Source: Bacteroidota bacterium
Lineage (GTDB): Bacteria; Bacteroidota; Bacteroidia; Bacteroidales; VadinHA17
Length of the DNA stretch: 64,000 nucleotides
Assembly (NCBI GenBank): GCA_029547705.1
Contig: JAKPOU010000017.1
Coordinates: forward strand, 124,001 to 188,000
Direction: 5' to 3'
The notes beneath the pieces were generated by a model that did not search any database, was not told the origin of the DNA, and worked only from the letters and a program-made list of their open reading frames with translations. This document shows, in pieces, positions 8,115-16,513 of the stretch. Each line of letters opens with the position of its first letter. Position 1 is the first letter of the stretch. Position numbers and translations under genes: made by a program.

Positions 8115-8843
8115 TTATCTTCTTCTAATGCTTCCTGCACTTGAAGCCCGGGTGTCAATATACAGGGGATTACCCTTGTAGTATATATCTCCTGCACTGG
8201 AGGCCCGTGCCGTCAGTCTTTCGCTGACACATATGCCTGCATCCCCGGCACTGGAAGCTCTGACGTCAGCTTCCTTCACCCTGAGATTGTATGCATTCAG
8301 GTTGCCTGCACTGCTCAGAACGGCAGAAAGCATGTCTGCTTCACCACTCAGTGTCACATCACCGGAACTGCTTATCCCGGCATCTATCTTGCGGGCGTAT
8401 ACTTCCAGTTTGATGTCACCTGCACTGCTTGCCACGATATGAAGATTGTCACTCTCAATCGCCGATTCCCCGGTAATGTTTCCTGCGCTGGAAGTGGCAA
8501 TACTTTTTATCTCTTTCAGGGTTACATATACGGTTTTCATTTTCGCACGCCGGATATTTACATCAGTATATATTTCAAGAATTCCGTTCCTTTCCCTGGC
8601 AATGATATGGCCGTGCAGATTCTCATCAGCCTCTACAGCCAGTTCCGGTTCGTCACCCTGCCTCAGGTAAATGTCTATTCCGGTGCTGACTTTTATTCCT
8701 GATGCATTCACCGGAGTTCTTTCACTTGTAATTACTCTTCCGTTTCCGTATACAGTCCTGCGAAATTGTGCATGGGCACCGGATGAAATAACCAGGACCA
8801 GGATGAGGGGCAATAAATTCTTCAGGTTTTTCATGATCTTCAT
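8115..8843 (-). CDS. Head-GIN domain (DUF2807) exported protein with ASSAG repeats
   Basis: A 242-residue protein with a signal peptide at the N-terminus (hydrophobic LLPLILVLVISS, then GAHAQ) so it is probably periplasmic or surface-exposed. The mature part resembles the putative auto-transporter adhesin head GIN family (DUF2807), common in Bacteroidota and of unknown function. Seven copies of a short motif of the type (A/S)SSAG(D/N/S) recur about every 16-22 residues, as expected for stacked rungs of a beta-solenoid. An in-frame ATG at 8834 is an alternative start. The gene has its own strong terminator before pgi; I could not find a convincing promoter box upstream. Confidence 0.8.
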   Translation of the reverse strand: MKIMKNLKNLLPLILVLVISSGAHAQFRRTVYGNGRVITSERTPVNASGIKVSTGIDIYLRQGDEPELAVEADENLHGHIIARERNGILEIYTDVNIRRAKMKTVYVTLKEIKSIATSSAGNITGESAIESDNLHIVASSAGDIKLEVYARKIDAGISSSGDVTLSGEADMLSAVLSSAGNLNAYNLRVKEADVRASSAGDAGICVSERLTARASSAGDIYYKGNPLYIDTRASSAGSIRRR

Positions 8844-9105
8844 TAATTGGGATTAGCGTTTTATTCCGTGTTAAAGACAGTGCTTATTAACGTTTGCTGC
8901 ATCAAATGCATACATTATTTGCATAAAATGATGTTTTTACAAAAAGAACTTTCTGAAACAGGAACTTTCTTTGGAGATTGTTTTGAGTTTGCAGCTTTTT
9001 AAACTCTTATCTTTTATGGGTATTTTGCATCCTTTTCTGGTTACTTACATGTAAATCGGGGATTACTGAAAAAATATTTTATAATTTTATACAAATTTTT
9101 GAACC

Positions 9106-10080
9106 TTGAAAAAGATAACTGTTCTGTTGCTTGCATTTGCAATAATTTTTGGCTGTAAGCCGCGAAAATCCGGAACCCCAGGGAGCATGTCCGTCTATTC
9201 CGCGGAGAAGAATGTTTCCGGAAGCTTTACAATAAGCGGTGCCTATGCCCTTACCGCTATTCTGAAGAACTGGGCGCAGGATTTCATGAGCATTCATCAG
9301 GATGTAAAAATTGAGATTCTGGAGAAAGGTACCGGACAGGGTATAGTGGATCTCATTGACGGAAAAGCTGATCTGGCAATGATTTCGCGTCCTCTTACCG
9401 ACGAGGAAAAGGAGGCGGGAATCTGGATGATGCCGGTGGCCAAGGACGGTGTTGCAATAATCGTCAATGATAATAATCCCTATCTTCCCCGGCTGTTGAA
9501 ACAGGGACTAAGTCCGGATGAGATACAGAAACTATTTACTGCCGTACCGTCTCCGGCCTGGGGAGAACTGCTTGACACTACAGGAAGTGCCCGGGCTGTT
9601 GTCTATACCAGGGCTGATGAATCGGGTGCTGCTGAACTTCTGGCAGGATTTTGTTTCAGAAAACCTATTGATCTGAAGGGAACAGAGGTCACGGGTGATG
9701 AAGAAATGATAACCCGTGTGAGAAACAATATTTTTTCTGCGGGATTCTGCAACCTGTCATATGCATTCAATAAGGTGACAGGGGAAAGAATCGAAAACAT
9801 ACAGATAGTACCCTTTGATCTTGACTATGACAATAAGATAGGAAAGATAGAAAAACCTTTCAGTGATATAGAGACTGCCCACAGAAGCGTCTGGCTGGGA
9901 ATATATCCGGAATCCCTGTGCCGTGACCTGACCCTGGGTTCAGTGGGCAAACCTGACGATCCTGCGATACTGGCATTTCTGGACTATGTTATCCATGACG
10001 GGCAGAAAATTGTAAAAGAAGCCGGTCTCTGTGAACTTAACAATGTAGCACTGAGGTTTGCAAGGGAAAGCCTTAAGTAA
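9106..10080 (+). CDS. PstS-like phosphate/anion-binding lipoprotein (orphan)
   Basis: A 324-residue periplasmic substrate-binding protein of the PstS-like (PBP-like) superfamily. The start is a TTG: it gives a clean lipoprotein signal peptide (MKKITVLLLAFAIIFG followed by Cys17), and no ATG fits. The mature domain opens with FTISGAYALTAILKNWAQ and contains EILEKGTGQGIVDLIDGKAD, matching the sequence pattern by which PstS proteins recognise phosphate (SG-A/G and GTG-Q-G turns). No pstC, pstA, pstB or phoU gene is next to it, so it is either an orphan binding protein or a sensor. The 262-base region upstream has no clear TAnnTTTG box. Confidence 0.75.
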   Translation: MKKITVLLLAFAIIFGCKPRKSGTPGSMSVYSAEKNVSGSFTISGAYALTAILKNWAQDFMSIHQDVKIEILEKGTGQGIVDLIDGKADLAMISRPLTDEEKEAGIWMMPVAKDGVAIIVNDNNPYLPRLLKQGLSPDEIQKLFTAVPSPAWGELLDTTGSARAVVYTRADESGAAELLAGFCFRKPIDLKGTEVTGDEEMITRVRNNIFSAGFCNLSYAFNKVTGERIENIQIVPFDLDYDNKIGKIEKPFSDIETAHRSVWLGIYPESLCRDLTLGSVGKPDDPAILAFLDYVIHDGQKIVKEAGLCELNNVALRFARESLK

Positions 10081-10101
10081 GCCTGAAGCAGGCCGGCTTA
10101 A

Positions 10102-11730
10102 TCAGCGTATCCTTTCGTTATTCTTGAATGTTGCAACAAATGCCTGGGGGTATCCCGCCTTTCTTACGGCGGACTGAAACTGCCTGGCAGGCTCAAGTGC
10201 AGTGAATTCCCCCACCGTGTAGCGGTATTCCTTCATATAATAGTATACAAAGGGAGTATATGACTTGCCGTCCACGATAAGCTCCTTTATCTCTTTCCCT
10301 GCTGGTCCGGAAAGGAACTGCACCCTGTAAACCACGACATCCTTCAGATTAGCAGGTACTTCTGATGCCCCGGCAGCTTTAGCCTGTTCAGCAAGCCTTT
10401 TTGCTTCGGCGGCCCTTGCTTCCTCTGCAAGCCTTTTTGCCTCGGCGGCCCTGGCTTCCTCTGCAAGCCTTTTTGCTTCGGCGGCCCTTGCTTCCTCTGC
10501 AAGCCTTTTTGCCTCGGCGGCCCTTGCTTCCTCAGCAAGCCTTTTTGCCTCGGCGGCCCTGGCTTCCTCTTCCTTCGCCGCTTTAAGTGCTTTCTCAGCT
10601 TTCTCCCCCTTTTCCATTCTTACAGCTCTTTCAGCTTCCGCTGCCCTTGCTTCCATTTCTGCCCGGGCTATATCGTCAGCCTGTGCCAGGAGGAGTTTCC
10701 GGAAGGTGAAAGTGGTATCTGCCTCTGCATTTCTTATGAGTATTTCTGCCAGGTCTGCAAGTCTTTCTGAAGCATTATCATTTCCGGTGCTTATTTTGCA
10801 GAGGCGGGTTTCCTTTTTCCCGGAACCGGAAGTTGAGGTATAAAAGCCGGTTTTTCCGTCCTGGCGATTAAGGGTGAAGGCAATATCATCACCGGGGGTA
10901 TTCAGGTCTCCTGTCAGGTTAACCGGTTCTTCCCAGTTTTTCCCGTTGTATTTACTTACGAAGATGTCAAGTCCCCCGTAACCCGGATGCCCGTCTGAAG
11001 AAAAATAGAGGTTGTTCTGATTGTCCAGGAAGGGATAGAGTTCATCTCCGCCGGTATTGACAAGGTTTCCCATATTTTCCGGTGCTGACCATTTTTCACC
11101 GTTTTTCCTGCTGATGTAAAGATCATATTTACCGGCCGTTCCGTCCCTGTCGGATGCGAAAACCATCATCTGACCGTCATGGGACAGGGCCGGATGGGTA
11201 CAGGAAAACTCACCGTTACAGAAATCAAGGGGCCTGCCCGGTTTTGACCAGGAACCCTTGCCCTTTCGTTTTACAGAATAATCCGATGAATATATTTTGT
11301 AATGTTCCCCTCCCTCTTCCCTTGCGGTGAAATACATCCTTTGATAATCGCTGCTGAAGGAAATGGCATCACAGGGAAAGGAAAACATGAAATCCGCTGA
11401 AAAGACCCGGGGGTCAGTCAGTGTGGAATCTCCGGGAATTGCATAGTATGCCTGGGTGGTTCCGAATGATACATGTGACGGTATCATCTTCTGGAAATTT
11501 TTCGAAAACCCGAGAAACACTATGCTGTTTCTGTAAAACTGCACACCTGAAGAGGGAGGTATTATTTCCAGTCCGAATGGATTTATTTTAACGGGCTGAT
11601 TATTCCGGGCTGATTCAGTTCCGGAAAGATCCCTGCCGGTGCCGGAATAGTCAGGTGAACCGGAGCCTGTGAGGACCAGGCAGCTGAGAACAAACGTGCA
11701 GGAAAACATTAATCCGTAAATTCTTTTCAT
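10102..11730 (-). CDS. PD40 beta-propeller protein with EARAAEAKRLAE coiled-coil repeats and SPOR-like tail
   Basis: A 542-residue exported protein with a hydrophobic signal (positions about 6-22). Residues about 120-320 contain WD40-like PD40 repeats, recognisable by SHDGQMMVFASDRDG and YFSSDGHPGYGGLDIF. Then comes a long charged helix (about 340-460) ending in five near-identical 12-residue repeats of the form AEEARAAEAKRL. The last 80 residues resemble a SPOR-like fold (YRVQFLSGPAGKEI, later YRYTVGEF and AGYPQAFVATF). PD40 proteins of this kind often sit beside PorP/SprF proteins in Bacteroidota and are linked to type IX secretion or gliding. The PorP/SprF gene ends 57 bases upstream, so the two form a unit. 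A peptidoglycan-binding OmpA domain, common in relatives, is absent. Confidence 0.75.
   Translation of the reverse strand: MKRIYGLMFSCTFVLSCLVLTGSGSPDYSGTGRDLSGTESARNNQPVKINPFGLEIIPPSSGVQFYRNSIVFLGFSKNFQKMIPSHVSFGTTQAYYAIPGDSTLTDPRVFSADFMFSFPCDAISFSSDYQRMYFTAREEGGEHYKIYSSDYSVKRKGKGSWSKPGRPLDFCNGEFSCTHPALSHDGQMMVFASDRDGTAGKYDLYISRKNGEKWSAPENMGNLVNTGGDELYPFLDNQNNLYFSSDGHPGYGGLDIFVSKYNGKNWEEPVNLTGDLNTPGDDIAFTLNRQDGKTGFYTSTSGSGKKETRLCKISTGNDNASERLADLAEILIRNAEADTTFTFRKLLLAQADDIARAEMEARAAEAERAVRMEKGEKAEKALKAAKEEEARAAEAKRLAEEARAAEAKRLAEEARAAEAKRLAEEARAAEAKRLAEEARAAEAKRLAEQAKAAGASEVPANLKDVVVYRVQFLSGPAGKEIKELIVDGKSYTPFVYYYMKEYRYTVGEFTALEPARQFQSAVRKAGYPQAFVATFKNNERIR
10391..10570 (-). repeat. Five tandem 36-bp repeats inside the PD40/SPOR-like gene
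   Basis: Five contiguous 36-base units encode the 12-residue coiled-coil repeat. Units 1 and 3 are identical, as are units 2 and 5; unit 4 is a mixture with one change at its end. Such identity, including synonymous positions, points to recent unit duplication and possible length variation between strains. A degenerate sixth unit follows toward the C-terminus. Confidence 0.95.
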
Positions 11731-11786
11731 ACTAGCTGGAGTTGGGGTAAATCATGCTGGCTCAATGGACACAGTGACATGTTTCC

Positions 11787-12719
11787 TCACCACTGGTCTA
11801 TCCTGTTATATGCCGTTTTGTTTTTTATAATGTTAATTCCCAGAGCTATTTCCGCAGTGATATCCTTTTTATAAAAGGGGGTATTCCTTGGCAGGTCAAA
11901 GAATGTGCCGATATAGAATCCCGGGTATTTGTACTGAAAAAAGAAAGGGATTCTTTCATAGTCATTCAGATATGATCCCATACAGAAATTCCCGAGATAC
12001 AGTTTCATTCCGGGATGAAAAACATCCCTGATTTTATCGGGAAGTGCATCACCCATTCCTGCAATCATCAGTGGTTCAAGTATTATTCTGAGACTTCTGC
12101 TGATCAGTATCTTGAATCCTGTATTGAGGACATATTTTTCATATGTGCCGTCAGTGCCGTTCACCGGGTTCCGGGAAAAGATGTTGGTTGCTGAAAGGCC
12201 TATATGGAATACCGGGTTATAAAAATATATTCCGGCATCCAGGTCGGGGAATACCGTATCCCTTGCAGCTATATTCAGATCGGCATCACCCGGAGAATGG
12301 CTGAAAAAACCTTTTGCTGCGGCTCCCAGTGAGAGAAAGCTGTGCCTTTCCCTTCCCAGTGGAATATGATATGCTCCTGCAAGAGCCGCTCCGGCATTGC
12401 GGCCGCTTCCGGTATTGTCATTCCAGATATAGGCTCCTGCACCGATGTTTGAGAATTCTCTTATGCCGGATTCCGGCCGGCTGCCATGTTCCTTTTTCCC
12501 TATCCTCATGTGTGCCCCAAGCAGTTGTGAATGCTGTTTATCCTGGAGGGACGCCAGGAGGTCAACCGACAGAAAATCCCTGCTTCCGGCGATTGCCGGA
12601 TTAAAGACATACTGGGTAAAAATCCTGCCGGATACCGGATTAAAGGGTGCACCCTGCCCTGAGGCCATGACAGAGGGAAGGAGCAGAATGAGAAACAAAA
12701 CCTTTTTCGCGCCTGACAT
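11787..12719 (-). CDS. PorP/SprF-family outer-membrane protein
   Basis: A 310-residue protein with a signal peptide (VLFLILLLPSVMASGQG) and the family hallmark near the mature N-terminus: QYVFNPAIAGSRDFLSVDLLA, with the conserved NPA-AGS core. The rest is amphipathic beta strands ending in an aromatic-rich segment, as expected for an outer-membrane barrel. PorP/SprF proteins belong to the type IX secretion/gliding context: PorP is part of the secretion system and SprF helps export the adhesin SprB. Here the partner is the PD40/SPOR-like gene downstream, and gldKLMN is not in the window, so this may be one of the many accessory PorP/SprF paralogs. The ATG at 12719 is well placed before the signal peptide. 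Confidence 0.85.
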   Translation of the reverse strand: MSGAKKVLFLILLLPSVMASGQGAPFNPVSGRIFTQYVFNPAIAGSRDFLSVDLLASLQDKQHSQLLGAHMRIGKKEHGSRPESGIREFSNIGAGAYIWNDNTGSGRNAGAALAGAYHIPLGRERHSFLSLGAAAKGFFSHSPGDADLNIAARDTVFPDLDAGIYFYNPVFHIGLSATNIFSRNPVNGTDGTYEKYVLNTGFKILISRSLRIILEPLMIAGMGDALPDKIRDVFHPGMKLYLGNFCMGSYLNDYERIPFFFQYKYPGFYIGTFFDLPRNTPFYKKDITAEIALGINIIKNKTAYNRIDQW

Positions 12720-12803
12720 TGATCTTTCAGAAATTAGACAATCCGAAAATCAGAAATACGATTCAAATTACAAATTGTTTCAAAATCCGGATATTATTTA
12801 TGT

Positions 12804-13323
12804 GAAATGGCAGAATTTATTTTCGGATATCCTCCCGGGGAACAAGCCCCTGCCTCAATGTCATAATTGCCGAATCAGCTGCTCCGGGTCCGGCTATCGA
12901 GGGATACAGCAATTTCGGCTATTTCAGGCTGGCAGAAAAATATCCCGTGAAGCTTATTGACCTGGATCAGGAAAAGCATTTCAGACCTCATCCCGTCAGG
13001 TTCTCAAGCATCCTCCTCAGTCCGGATTCCTATCTGATATCGGCAGCAAGAATGAAAACACACGACCGGGTTGTTGTTACTCTTTCACTGAAGAATATTA
13101 TTTTCGGGGCACCGGTAAAAGACCCGGGATTTTCATGGGGAAAAACCCGCAGGGAAGGTGCATGGAGTGATAAGGCCATTGTACACGGAAGCGGATTCAG
13201 GGGTACCAATTACAATCTCTTTGACCTTGCCGTCTGAAACCCTATGACTTGTTCACTTACGGAAAACGCGGTACTGCCGTGGCGCTCCGGATATTGACAA
13301 CAGCTGCAGTCTCCTGCTCATAA
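12804..13323 (+). pseudogene. Decayed DUF362 family gene
   Basis: No intact start. From about 12847 the frame reads CLNVIIAESAAPGPAIEGYSN and continues through FGYFRLAEKYPVKLIDLD, then LISAARMKTHDRVVVTLSLK and NIIFGAPVKD, stopping at 13235-13237. This matches the central part of DUF362 proteins (AE-x-FGY, SAA-x-KTHD, TLSLKN blocks). The N-terminal KPN/THPE region and the C-terminal DG-x-GMEG region are missing. In another frame, 13237-13320 encodes GKRGTAVALRI, which recalls the GT-x-V-x-x-R segment that follows in intact members, suggesting an internal deletion with frameshift. It lies between the divergent PorP/SprF gene and the ABC transporter gene. Confidence 0.7.
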
Positions 13324-13435
13324 CTTTTCTTCAGAAATTCGTAAAAATGAATTAATTTGCACAAAATTAATTCTCAGGAATTTAATTCCGTGCTAATTGA
13401 TTTAGCAGGACTTGTGAAGGTCAAACCGAATTTAA

Positions 13436-16400
13436 ATGAGTGAATCCATCCTGAATGCGCTGGTTCAGTTGTTTGCACTGATAGCCGATATCCATGGTGA
13501 AACGGTAATTACCGGCAGGGGAAAGGATGTTGTACGGGCATTCCTGTCGCGGCATCTGAACAATGAACTGACAACAAGATACATGGGGAAGTTTGAGGAA
13601 TACCTCATGGTTTACAATGCAGAGGATATTGAAAGAGACAGTATCAGGGACAGAAAAAGAATATCCCTGAATGCCGTCAAGATACTCACCATCTGCCAGA
13701 AGATAAATGAAGAACTTCAGCAGAAGCAGAAAATATACGTTCTCATCCAGCTGATGGATTTTATTTCCCTTGGAGAGAAGGTAACGGAAAATGAACTCGA
13801 CTTCCTTGCAACCGTGGCAGATTCCTTCTTTGTTCCCAAGGATGAATACAGCGATATCAGGAGTTTTGTCATTGATGATGCGAGGGGCCCGGACAGGAAC
13901 TCAAGGACAGTGGTGATAAACAACAGGAAGGAACAGGAGGGAAGGGGAGACAGACACCTTTACAGTGAACATCTGGAAGGAAACCTGTCGTTTTTATTCA
14001 TTGCCAGTACCAATACCTATATTTTCAGATACAGCGGCAGTGAGGACCTTTACCTCAACGGCCAGAATATTATTCCTGACCAGACATATATTTTTGACCA
14101 CGGATCATCAATAAGGGGATCAGGGATCCGGACCATTTATTATACCGATATAAGCAGCCGGATTGCCGGTGCCTCATTCGTCTCGAGGGTAAACCTTGAT
14201 GCCCACGCCGTTTCATTCAGGTTCAGCAACAGCGACAACGGGATTCATGATCTTCACTTCCACGGAGAATCGGGCGAACTGATCGGGATAATGGGGGGAA
14301 GCGGTGTGGGAAAGTCAACAACCCTAAGCATCCTGAACGGCACCCTCAGGCCGCAGAGCGGCGAGGTGAGAATTAACGGACATGATCTCTACAATCATGC
14401 TGACCGGGAAAAACTAAAGGGAGTAATAGGGTTTGTACCCCAGGATGATCTGCTGATGGAGGAGCTGACTGTTTTTCAGAATATCTGGTTCAATGCCAGG
14501 ATGTGTCTGAATAATCTCAGTGAGAATCAGATTCTGGAAACGGTGAACGGGATCCTTGCTGATTTTGATCTCTGGGAAATAAAGGATCTCAGGGTGGGTA
14601 ACCCCCTGAACAAGGTTATCAGCGGAGGGCAAAGGAAGAGGGTTAACATAGCCCTTGAGCTTCTGAGGGAACCCACCATACTCTTCGTGGATGAACCAAC
14701 TTCCGGCCTTTCCTCGGTTGATGCCGAGGCTGTTATGAACCTGCTCAAGGAACAGACGCACAAGGGCAGACTTGTTATAGTAAATATTCATCAGCCCGGA
14801 TCGGAAATATACAAGATGTTCGACAAGATCATGATTATTGACAAAGGCGGCTACCAGGTATATTTCGGAAATCCAACCGAGGCAATAGTCTATTTCAAGA
14901 CCATCACCAGGCATGCCAATCCTGAAGAGGATCAGTGTGTTAAATGCGGCAATGTGGATACCGACCAGATACTTCAGATAATTGAGGCAAAGGTGGTTGA
15001 TGAGCAGGGCAGGGCCACGAGGATCAGGAAGGTGACACCGGCTGAATGGGCCGGTCAGTTCCGGGCAATAAGAAAGAACCGTGACAGGGAAAAGATAAAG
15101 GAAAAGGGAAACCTGCCTGTAAATAATTTCAGCATACCCGGTCGGCTGAAACAGTCGCGGATTTTCTTTACACGTGATCTGCTTTCAAAGCTGTCCGACA
15201 GGCAGTATATTCTTATAAGCCTTCTCGGGCCGCCGCTTCTGGCCTTCCTGCTGGCTTATTTCACCAGGTATGCCGATGGGGGGATTTACAGGTTCAGCGA
15301 AAATGACAATATAACACCCTATCTCTTCATGTGCGTCATTACCGCACTGTTTTTCGGACTGATGGTCAGTTCCGAGGAGATAGTCCGCGACCGTAAGATC
15401 CTCAGGCGGGAATCCTTCCTTAACCTGAGCTGGTTCAGTTATCTGGGCTCAAAGGTAATGCTGCTGTTCATCATCTCGGCCGTTCAGACAATCTCCTTTA
15501 CCCTGATAGGGAACCTGCTGCTGGGTATAAAAGGGATGACCCTCTCTTTCTGGTTCGTGCTGTTTACAACATCCTGCTTTGCAAACATACTCGGTCTTAA
15601 CATTTCCGCTGCATTAAACTCGGTGGTTACGATTTATATCATCATACCCTTCATTATCATTCCCCAGATCCTGTTCAGCGGGGTGCTGGTAAGATTTGAA
15701 AAACTGCATCTTTCCGACTTTTCCTCAGCCGAATATGTTCCCTTTGTCGGTGACATGATGACTGCAAGATGGTCTTTTGAAGCACTGGCTGTGACCCAGT
15801 TCAGGGATAATGCATATGAAAGGAATTATTTCGAGACCCGGGCCGAAGTCAGCCGGCAGGAATACGATATCATGCTCATCAACAGCCTCAGGAATCAGCT
15901 CCAGCAGGTGATGGCTTGCAGCGGCAGGCAGGAATACCGGAGGGATGTGGAAAACAAGCTGCACAAGCTCGCTTTCCACATAGATGAATTGTCATCTTCC
16001 GCAGCTGTTGTTCCCGGGAAGTGGACAGAGGATCTATCCCCCGAAAGATTCAGCCCCGGAACCGGAAAAGAAACGGCTGCCTGGCTTGATTCCCTGAAGG
16101 GAATATATTCAGGCCTGAAAAAACAGTCTGTGAGAAAGGAAAATGAGATAAGCAGTATGCTCGGGGAAAAACTGGGAGAGGAAGGTCTGGTCAGACTGCG
16201 TGAGGACAATGAGAACAAATGGCTCAGGAACCTCCTGTTGAGCCACGACCGCAAAGAACTTACAGAGGAGACTGACAGGAGAATTATCCGGAAATATGAA
16301 CCTGCATATATGAAGGCAACTTCGAAATGGGGCCGGGCTCATTTTTATGCTCCCGTAAAACGGCTGTTGGGACTGGAAATTGACACCTATTGGTTCAATA

Positions 16401-16513
16401 TGGCAGTTATCTGGACAGGTTCACTGTTTTTCTTTATACTGCTTTATTTCAATCTTATCAGGAGACTGCTGGAGTATATTGAAAATCTGAGATTACCCAA
16501 GGTTGATTCCTGA
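13436..16513 (+). CDS. ABCG-type transporter with N-terminal TerB-like and FHA-like regions
   Basis: A 1025-residue fusion of ATPase and permease. Residues 1-145 are helical and resemble the TerB-like fold. Residues about 175-255 are beta-rich and might be an FHA-like or related domain (tentative). The nucleotide-binding domain spans about 262-500: Walker [11 protein letters not shown] with K293, an ABCG-like signature [16 protein letters not shown], Walker [15 protein letters not shown] and switch NIHQPGS. An ABC-2 type membrane domain begins near residue 590; after about five helices there is a charged segment of about 190 residues (780-970) before a last helix at about 985-1005. That places the large loop outside the inner membrane if topology follows ABCG proteins. 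The substrate is unknown. Its 3' end overlaps lysS by 21 bases tail to tail. Confidence 0.85.
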   Translation: MSESILNALVQLFALIADIHGETVITGRGKDVVRAFLSRHLNNELTTRYMGKFEEYLMVYNAEDIERDSIRDRKRISLNAVKILTICQKINEELQQKQKIYVLIQLMDFISLGEKVTENELDFLATVADSFFVPKDEYSDIRSFVIDDARGPDRNSRTVVINNRKEQEGRGDRHLYSEHLEGNLSFLFIASTNTYIFRYSGSEDLYLNGQNIIPDQTYIFDHGSSIRGSGIRTIYYTDISSRIAGASFVSRVNLDAHAVSFRFSNSDNGIHDLHFHGESGELIGIMGGSGVGKSTTLSILNGTLRPQSGEVRINGHDLYNHADREKLKGVIGFVPQDDLLMEELTVFQNIWFNARMCLNNLSENQILETVNGILADFDLWEIKDLRVGNPLNKVISGGQRKRVNIALELLREPTILFVDEPTSGLSSVDAEAVMNLLKEQTHKGRLVIVNIHQPGSEIYKMFDKIMIIDKGGYQVYFGNPTEAIVYFKTITRHANPEEDQCVKCGNVDTDQILQIIEAKVVDEQGRATRIRKVTPAEWAGQFRAIRKNRDREKIKEKGNLPVNNFSIPGRLKQSRIFFTRDLLSKLSDRQYILISLLGPPLLAFLLAYFTRYADGGIYRFSENDNITPYLFMCVITALFFGLMVSSEEIVRDRKILRRESFLNLSWFSYLGSKVMLLFIISAVQTISFTLIGNLLLGIKGMTLSFWFVLFTTSCFANILGLNISAALNSVVTIYIIIPFIIIPQILFSGVLVRFEKLHLSDFSSAEYVPFVGDMMTARWSFEALAVTQFRDNAYERNYFETRAEVSRQEYDIMLINSLRNQLQQVMACSGRQEYRRDVENKLHKLAFHIDELSSSAAVVPGKWTEDLSPERFSPGTGKETAAWLDSLKGIYSGLKKQSVRKENEISSMLGEKLGEEGLVRLREDNENKWLRNLLLSHDRKELTEETDRRIIRKYEPAYMKATSKWGRAHFYAPVKRLLGLEIDTYWFNMAVIWTGSLFFFILLYFNLIRRLLEYIENLRLPKVDS

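Noticed and set aside
9045-9054. Palindrome TTACATGTAA before the PstS-like gene
   Set aside because: At 10 bases in an AT-rich stretch it is easily expected by chance, and no promoter box is associated with it.
10344-10586. Repetitive open frames in other frames of the 36-bp repeat
   Set aside because: They exist only because the repeat unit is a multiple of three and lacks stops in several frames; translations are low-complexity Arg/Lys/Pro or Leu/Pro strings.
12445-12960. 171-codon plus-strand frame spanning the PorP/SprF start
   Set aside because: Most of it is antisense to the PorP/SprF gene. Only the DUF362-like frame further right has recognisable motifs, and it is a different reading frame.
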